Assembly (NCBI GenBank): GCA_032821775.1
Contig: JAVLRN010000008.1
Location: 2,480,001 to 2,544,000 of the forward strand
DNA length: 64,000 nt
Origin: Sanguinoderma infundibulare
Taxonomy: Eukaryota; Basidiomycota; Agaricomycetes; Polyporales; Polyporaceae
Direction: 5' to 3'
Of the stretch, positions 56,900 to 64,000 are shown piece by piece; within the stretch, counting starts at the first letter, position 1; each line of letters starts with the position of its first letter. Under the pieces are notes generated by a model. That model saw only the letters and a program-made list of their open reading frames with translations, was not told the DNA's origin and did no database searches. A program made the translations under genes and the position numbers.

Positions 56900-57865
56900 C
56901 TAAGCCGTCTGGTAGTCGAGCGAGATGCTCTTGATCTTCAAAATGGAGTCTTGGGTTGGTGGACCAGCAGTCCAGCGGACGTTGCCGCCGGACCACGAGT
57001 TCCAGAGGAAGGACGAAGGCTGGGACGGAACGTTGCTGTTCAAGGCGGCAACCACCGCGCCGTCGAAGAGGTAGGTGGTCGAGCTCGCGTTCCAAATGAG
57101 GGTGTACTGTCCGCCCGGAAGAAATTCGAAGCGAAGCGCATCGCAGCAAATGGGCAGCAAGATAATATGAGAAGAGCACGAGAAAAAGAGCATACGACGT
57201 ACCTCGTGCTCGCCCGCCGTGGGGTCGGCCGGATACGCGACCTGGGTGTGCGTGTTCTGGCTGTGGTCGCACTGGTTGTTCTGGTTCGTGAGCTGGAGGC
57301 CGGGCTGGACGTAGGTGTTGCCGGTGTTGTAAAATGATGTCAGGAGCTCGATGTCGGACTCCTGACAGTCGTTCTTGTACGTGAAGAAGCTGATGGAGCG
57401 CTTTAGACATGTGCGTGAGCAGATCAGGCAATACTTACCCATGACACACGCCAGCGACCGGAGACGCGATGGCGACGGTCTTGAACGTCCTGGGAGTAAC
57501 GGGTGTACATTCAGCATTTCTTCTCCTCGAAGGCCAGCTAGCACTCACCCGTAGAGGATGTTCGAGTCGTAGGTTCCAATCTCGGCGCTCGGCACGGATG
57601 CGCCCTGTGCGGTACCCCCGGACACCTTCAGGGTCAAATATCCATCCTGAATGCCGACGTTCTGGGTGACGAAAGTGTGCGAGTAGGGATCCGCGGTGGG
57701 GTCACCGGGGTAGGTCGTAGGCACCTCGTATGCAGAGACATAGAGCGAGTTCTGGCCGAGGAACTCGGCGACTGTCAAACCAGACGATGCGAAGGTGGAG
57801 AAGTCTACGGAGAGGGTCTTCGCGCCAGCGAGCGGAAGGAGAGCAGCGAGGAAGATCGGGAGCAT
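56900..57865 (-). CDS. Secreted GH16-type beta-glucanase-like protein
   Basis: Exons 57865-57549, 57489-57439, 57389-57203 and 57106-56900 give 253 residues. The first 15 residues (MLPIFLAALLPLAGA) are a signal peptide. The catalytic signature of GH16, E-x-D-x-E, is present as E133-S-D135-I-E137 in CQESDIELL. Later GEHEYTLIWNASSTTYLFDG matches the strand that follows the active site in this fold, and the protein ends with a beta-strand KIKSISLDYQTA. GH16 enzymes hydrolyse or transfer beta-1,3(4)-glucans and related polymers in cell walls. A TATA box (TATATAAG, minus strand, 57912-57919) lies about 50 nt upstream. Substrate class is not resolved. Confidence 0.85.
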
Positions 57866-59767
57866 TGTGAACTAAGGTAGGGATGACGAGGCCGAGGTGA
57901 GAGGAGTCCGACTTATATACGCATCGGACGTGCCAAGAACGCCGCACAGAGTCGAGAAAGGCGAATTTGATGTTCGAGGTGCAGTTGGATCTATCGGACG
58001 CGAACACTCCGGTGCTGCATCTCTTCGCGCAACGATCGCAGTCATTGAACTAGAGCGGGCGAAAAAAAGCACACAGCCTTAGCGTTCGGCGATATGACGA
58101 CCACACAGGCATGCTGGAAGATCAAGCCACGGTTGATGCGGCACAGCTTGCCTTGTTGACAGCTTGACTGCACGGGCCTCCTGAATGCAGTTGGAGCGCC
58201 AGAACAACCATGGGGACAGGCCCGGGGGACGTTTCAGGAAGGGAGTCGAATTTGAGGTTTGTTGGATGGGATCGCGATCTAGGTCTGAAGGGAAGGGCAA
58301 GCACATGGGCCCTACCACATGCTAATGCATCCGCCCCGCGAAGGAAAGGGCTAGAGGAGACGGATTGTTTGGATAGTTTCCGAGGTCTGCAGGGTCGGTG
58401 ACCTTATTAGCGACTCGTCCTCGACGCCAAGGGCACTGAGCCTACTCGAACCACGTCTAATCATGTCCGCGTCCCGCGGCAGGCTGATGATCGTGCATTC
58501 TCAACAGACGCCTGCGCATTAGAACAGTGACACACTCCAACCACCTTCGGACAGCCTGTGAAGGCAAGAAGCATCACGATCGCGGAGGAGCGTGCGAAGA
58601 GACACTGGCAAACGGATGACGAGGTCGTCTTCGATCCGAGGGCTCGAGATCGTGAGTCATGTATCTAAGAAGACTGTTCAGATTACCCTCAAAATTGTAC
58701 AATGCAGCCACTCACCAGCTTGGATCAACCGAGCGGAACAGTGGGAAGTTCAAGTTTGCACAGGTCGACTGGCATTTGCCCAGGGTTGCAGCTGGCGTGC
58801 CAGTGCGGCCTGCCCAAGGGGGCTGCAACCTTCAAGTGGCGCAAGGCAACGATGGGGAGAGTGTCTTGAGCACTCATATGGGGACTAACCATCGAAAGTT
58901 CTGAACGACGACATAAGTATTCGCGGAAGAATGGATTGAGGACGGAAATAAAGCCTGGCAACCTAGCAGGACTGATTGAACGCCGTAGTTTAGGGCAGGT
59001 CATATGTGCTAAGCGCCAGCTTGTCTTCAGCATGCTCCGAGACTGCTCACAGTAGAGCAGTTCCGTACAGTCGTGGACAACTATCGAAAAATGAAGTATG
59101 TGTGATTGGTACATCCAAAATATCTTTGTAGTTTCTGTCTCTGACACACGCTTGCAGATGTGGCGACGGTCAAATAGACAGCATCCTTACAGTCGTCGTT
59201 GAACCTGGGCGTCGTTTTTCGGCCCCAGTGAGTCATCAGTAAGTACTTGACCAGTCCTTAATCGGTAGCCAGTGACAAATATCTTCATAGTTCTAGCACA
59301 GGCGTAGCAAACCGGATTCAGGCTGGTACATCTGGTATAGGACAACAGCCTGCGGCAGATAGCCTCCACTGCCGAATTCTGGATGGTGACCGACATCGTG
59401 TCGATGCCCATCTCCATCGCGAGAGAAGCTCTGTACCAGTCCGTTCCTCCTACATCGACATTCTCCACGTCCACTGTGTCAGTCTCCGATTCCCTGTCCC
59501 CCATTCTATTGCGACTGACATGTGATTAAGACCTCGTTTGATGCTTTCCCACCGCCATGTTGGGGAGGCACGAAAGAGGGCACGCTCACTACCCGCATAT
59601 CTTCAAATACCGCTTCTGATGTCTCCTGACCAAGGTCTAACTTCTATATGACACGCTGACGTTCGCACAGAGTATGCACTATCCCCGGCCAAAGGTTTAT
59701 CCTTAACACTATTTCTACCCCACGTCCGCCTCCGCGTCCATGACATTCCCTGCCTCTCAATCGTGCC
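57866..59767. other. Long gap upstream of GH16 and monooxygenase genes
   Basis: About 1.9 kb between divergent genes. A 105-codon minus frame at 59187-59504 has coding-like composition but no recognised family, and no clear splice partners. No gene is called. Confidence 0.4.
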
Positions 59768-61480
59768 ATGTCTAATCAACCATCTCTGCCTCCCCCTCAG
59801 CCCGCTGTCGCTCCTCCATCCACCGCCAGCGCCCAAGGGGCCTCCGTCCACACTACCCTCTACAATGGCCGGAAGGCGGCACACCAGCTCCACATCCTCG
59901 TTGTCGGCTGCGGCATGGGCGGACTCGCCGCCGCTCACTGCCTAGGCAAGGCCGGACACAAGGTCACCATCTTCGAAGCCGCCCCCGCCATCGGCGAGGT
60001 CGGCGCAGGCATCCAAGTGACGCCCAACTCCTCGCGCTTGCTTCATCGCTGGGGTGTGGGCCCCGTACTCGACGCACTGGGAGTCCGACCCCACGCGATT
60101 GTTCTCAGGAGATATGAGACGGGAGAGCGGGTTGGATACACCTCATGGGAGGACATGGAAGACAAGTACGGCGCGCCTTACTACCACATCCACCGCGCCG
60201 ACCTCCACAAGCTCCTCTTTGACCTCGCTGCCCCGTTTATGACCCTCCGCCTCAACTCAACTGTGGTCGGTGTGGATCCCGACGACCCGTCGCTCACCCT
60301 CGCGTCCGGGGAGGTCGTCCACGGGGATTTGATCATCGGTGCCGACGGCGTCAAGAGCTTGGTGCAGGAGGTAGTTCTCGGTCACACGAACCCAGCCGAG
60401 CCCACAGGGGATGCCGTATATCGCGCGATTGTACCCTCCCATCTCCTTTTAAATGATCCGGACCTCAAGGAGTTCGTCGAGGTTGCAGAGATGACGGGGT
60501 GGATGGGTCCTCGACGACATGTCATGGCTTATAACATCGTACGTCGTCTGGGCCCTTATTTCACTCTGTGCGTTCTGTTACTGAGCGCTTGTAGAAGGGA
60601 AAGAAGGAGTACAACGTCGTCCTCGCTCACCCCGACGACGGTTCTGTCGAATCCTGGACGGCCGAGGGTAGCGCTGACAAGATGCGCGCGGACTTCGCTG
60701 ACTTTGAGCCCCGGTATGCACAGCGATTCGTTAAAGTTAGTCTCACCTGGATCTCATCTTGCTAACATTTGATAGGCTACGGAAGATCCTTGGCTTCGTA
60801 CAGTCCACACTCAAGTGGCGTCTCATGGACCGCAAGCCACTGAAGACATGGATCCACCCTTCATTCCGGGTCATCCTCTTAGGTGATGCCTGCCACCCGA
60901 TGCTGGTCAGTCCCGCAACGTCGCACACCCGTATCTCCATCGTACTGACATCATATTTTGCCCGCCCTCGTCTCACGGCCACACCCGCCGCGTTCCCCAC
61001 TGGCCACAGCCGTATCGCGCACAAGGCGCAGCGATGGCGGTCGAAGACGCTGCCGTGCTCGGAAACCTCCTCTCGCGTCTCTCCCATCCCGCGCAGCTCA
61101 ACGTCTTTCTCCAGGCGTACGAGGACCTTCGGCTGCCGCGCACGGCCGAGACGCAGAACCAGTCGCGCCTGAATCAGAAAATCTTCCACCTCCCCGACGG
61201 GCTCGAGCAAGCCCAGCGCGACGCCGACATGCGCAAGGCCACCGAGGTCGAGCTCCGTCGCTTGCGCGAGGGCAGAAACGCACGCACGGACGCGCTCGAG
61301 GGCAGCTCGAACCAATGGGCGGACGAGAAGAAGAACTGGGCGCAATTCGGGTACGACGCCGACGAGGCGGCGGAGCAGTGGTGGCGTGAGGTCGGCGCGC
61401 GGATGCTCCATGCAGATGGTTCCGCGAACGGAGGCGTGGACGGGGTGGCGGCAGACCGTAAGGTGGGTTCGCGATTGTGA
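59768..61480 (+). CDS. FAD-dependent monooxygenase, salicylate-hydroxylase type (copy 2)
   Basis: Exons 59768-60538, 60595-60713, 60776-60905 and 61010-61480 give 496 residues. After a Pro-rich start of about 40 residues comes the FAD motif LVVGCGMGG (residues 45-52). It is followed by GEVGAGIQVTPNSSRLLHRWG, the HRADLH block, the DG motif LIIGADGVKS, and LLGDACHPML..PYRAQGAAMAVEDA. These are hallmarks of class A flavoprotein hydroxylases. It differs clearly from the monooxygenase at 34-36 kb in exon pattern (4 against 9 exons) and sequence, so the two are distant paralogues. The closest biosynthetic neighbour is the adenylate-forming reductase 3 kb upstream on the same strand, separated by the GH16-like gene. 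Confidence 0.9.
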
Positions 61481-62114
61481 CCGTGCGCTCGCGATTGTGG
61501 TTACTTTGTTTGGAAAGTCTTTCTCTCGCTGTCTGGTCTGTCCTTTACCGCGTTCGCAGTCACGAGCATGCAGGAGACATATTCTGAGAACAAGCTCTTC
61601 TTCAAGAAAACAAACTACAACGAGAGCGTGATATCCGTGCGTTGCTAAGACAGACCTGGTAAGCTCTACTAAAACGAGCAGTCAAGTACGCCGTGAGGAA
61701 GCGTGGAGGTCACCCTGATCCCGATTCCCGCACCCCGGTACCGCGCTTTATATACGCCATTGCTCCAAACTCCCTCGCCGCCCACGGATCACAAGTGGTC
61801 AACCACAATCCCAGGTGCGCCCGAAGATTCGCCGCAGCCGCTACTCGTCGTTGACCAAGGAGGAAACTCCAAGAGAAACACCGAAGAAACACAATTAGTT
61901 GCCCGATCTGTGCTCTCAGTCGCGCTATCGCGGTCATGGGTCTCCGCTTGCGCGCAGTGCGGTCCGGAATCGTAGGAATCTTTAAGTCTAAGTTCGGCGA
62001 GGGCGGCTGCCCTTCTTCCCTCCTTGTGCAGTCATATAAGATTAGCAGCGGCTTGGACACAGCCCCTGCTTCACGTCGCCCACACTACTTTGCCCGGAAA
62101 CGAATCATCGCGCC
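61481..62114. other. Upstream region of GH5 gene
   Basis: About 630 bases. A TATA-like CATATAAG at 62033-62040 lies about 75 nt before the GH5 start. No gene is supported. Confidence 0.45.
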
Positions 62115-63827
62115 ATGACCGGCTTTCTCAGAGTGGACAAGACGCGGATCGTCGACGAAGACGGCAAGGAAGTCATCTTACGAGGTGCAGGACTGGGAGG
62201 CTGGATGACGTGAGTGGCGGACGTCCTTGGTGGAAGCACTGAACAGCGCTGAGTCGTGGATCAGCATGGAGAACTTTATATCAGGTACACAAATGCGCCG
62301 GCCAGCTCATCCATGATCCGAAGACTCTGATGGTTTGGAAAGGATACCCAGGGTGCGAATTCCAAATCCGTGAAGCCCTCGCCAAGGTCATCGGTCAAGA
62401 AAAATCCGAGTACTTCTTTGACAAGGTACGGCAGCCCCCAACACACACGTCCCCATAACAATACATATAACTGGGCCACGAAATCCAGTTCCTCGAACAC
62501 TTTTTCGCCGAGCCCGACGCAGCCTTCTTCCAGTCCCTCGGACTAAACTGCATCCGCATCGCGATCAGCTACCGGCACTTCGAGGATGACCTCAACCCGC
62601 GCGTCCTCAAGGAATCAGGGTTCAAACATCTCGACCGCGTTGTCGCAGCGTGCGCAAAGCATGACATTTACACCATCCTCGATATGCACACCGCCCCGGG
62701 AGGGCAAAACGGCGGCTGGCACTCCGACGCCGGGACACACATCGCGAACTTCTGGATCCATAAAGACTTCCAAGATAGGCTTGTCTGGCTCTGGACCGAA
62801 ATTGCCAAGCACTACAAGGACGAAAAGGTATGTCATCCCTCATTCATGCACGGAAACCGGCAACCTGAGTCGTTCACGGCCACCCATGCCAGCGGATCGC
62901 AGGCTACAACCCCATGAATGAACCAGCCGACGAGCAGCACGGCAGGCTCGTCAACTTCTACGACCGCGTTCATGCAGCCATCAGGTCCGTCGACGCGAAC
63001 CACGTCCTTTTCCTGGATGGGAACACATATGCGACGGACTTTTCGCGCTTCCCCGAGGATGCAGGGACGCGCTGGACAAACACCGCGTACGCGATCCACG
63101 ACTACTCCGTTTACGGCTTTCCCGACGCACCAGAGCCGTACGCACGCACCGAGGCGCAGCAAACGCGTATGAAGAAGAGCTACGAGAGGAAGCGCGCGTG
63201 GATGGACGAGCGCGGCCTTTGCGTCTGGAACGGCGAATGGGGCCCGGTATATGCTCGACCGGAGTACGAGGGCGACGCGACGGAGGAGATCAACGAGCGG
63301 CGCTACAACGTTTTGAACGATCAGCTCCGACTCTATGCCAAGGTAACCCAACCGCATCCCGAACAGGCGTGACCTGATTATATGCAACACAGGACCGACT
63401 AAGTTGGTCCATATGGCTATACAAGGACATCGGGTTCCAAGGTATGGTCTACGTCTCGCCAGAGACAGCATACAGGCAGCACTTCCGAGTCTTTCTCGAG
63501 CGGAAGTACCGCCTGGCCGCCGATTCATGGGGTGCAGACGACAAATACGTGCGCGACGTCTACGGGCCCATCGTGCAACTGATCGAAGAGAACGTACCCA
63601 ACGAAGAGCACCGGAAGCTCTACCCGTACCCCGTGTGGACGGTGCAAGGTCGTGTCGCGCGCCTAGCTCGGTGCATGCTCTTCAGCGAGTTCTTGGTGAG
63701 GGAGTGGGCGGACCAGTTCAAGGGCATATCCTTCGAGGAGCTCGACCGTCTTGCGGAGAGCTTCAGGTTCGAGAACTGTGCGGAGAGGGAAGGGCTGAAC
63801 AAGGTGTTGCGAGAGCATGCCAAATAG
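62115..63827 (+). CDS. Intracellular GH5-family glucosidase (exo-beta-1,3-glucanase-like)
   Basis: Exons 62115-62209, 62265-62284, 62343-62425, 62489-62827, 62893-63342 and 63393-63827 give 473 residues. One exon is 20 nt. The start MTGFLRVDKTRIVDEDGKEV, then LRGAGLGGWMTMENFISGYPG, is typical of GH5 exo-glucanase-like proteins. The acid/base glutamate is E189 in AGYNPMNEPAD and the nucleophile is E294 in VWNGEWGPVY. Other blocks are NCIRIAISYRHFEDD and ILDMHTAPGGQNGGWHSD. No signal peptide is present, so the enzyme is probably cytosolic, unlike secreted Exg1-type glucanases. It may remodel intracellular glucosides or glycosylated metabolites; this is inference. Confidence 0.9.
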
Positions 63828-64000
63828 GCGGAACGAAGCAAGGAAGAACGTACAATGTACATACATGTGGAATAGGTTTGATATCGTGACCGTTGGAAAC
63901 GGTCTGTAAGAGTGCGGCGAATCAATCTCTAGCATTGGTGTTTATTCTAATGTCTTCTCCGTTCCTTGATCTACATCCGTGGAGTCCCAGACCTCTTTCG

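Noticed and set aside
59187..59504. 105-codon minus frame between the GH16-like and monooxygenase genes
   Set aside because: Codon use is plausible but nothing in the translated sequence is recognisable and flanking exons could not be found.
1..64000. CRISPR arrays, bacterial operons, ribosome binding sites or prophage
   Set aside because: No regularly spaced repeats were seen, and the intron-rich gene structure shows the DNA is eukaryotic.

Overview
The window is nuclear DNA from a filamentous basidiomycete, most likely an Agaricomycete of the polypore type. Genes are cut by many introns, mostly 45-75 nt with GT..AG ends. The protein families fit: adenylate-forming reductases, AusD-like methyltransferases, I66-type protease inhibitors, secreted GH76 and GH16 enzymes, and a SulP-STAS-cNMP transporter. 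I rebuilt exon models by hand from reading frame, splice sites and family conservation. No RNA evidence was available. The order- and genus-level placement is inference.

Left part (1-22.2 kb). It opens with a 5'-truncated conserved protein and an alpha/beta hydrolase. Next come an intact AusD-like methyltransferase and a decayed copy of it. A large RhoGEF-type gene lies divergently from a 19-exon SulP transporter that carries STAS and cyclic-nucleotide-binding domains. A secreted GH76 protein follows, then a Dap1-like haem protein divergent from a secreted BNR-repeat protein.

Middle part (22.3-38.6 kb). A pseudogene fragment related to the first gene is followed by a run of minus-strand accessory genes: an I66-like inhibitor, an adenylate-forming reductase (A-T-R), an AusD-like methyltransferase, a shortened I66-like inhibitor, a salicylate-hydroxylase-type FAD monooxygenase and an isochorismatase-fold hydrolase. 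One plus-strand membrane protein lies inside the run. The set looks like a secondary-metabolite cluster. Three of its genes (both inhibitors and the monooxygenase) share a core promoter of the form GAAGG-NN-GTATAAA.

Housekeeping block (39-51.5 kb). It holds the GINS subunit SLD5, NC2-alpha (Bur6-type), an intron-containing tRNA-Gly(TCC), a cysteine-rich protein, a UCH37-type deubiquitinase with an unusual 970-nt intron, and a long disordered GYxSE-repeat protein.

Right part (52-64 kb). A second adenylate-forming reductase is paralogous to the first, with near-identical exon lengths but four extra introns. It is followed by a secreted GH16-type enzyme, a second FAD monooxygenase and an intracellular GH5 glucosidase. 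The reductase plus monooxygenase pair therefore occurs twice, which suggests duplicated or rearranged secondary metabolism around an ordinary housekeeping core.
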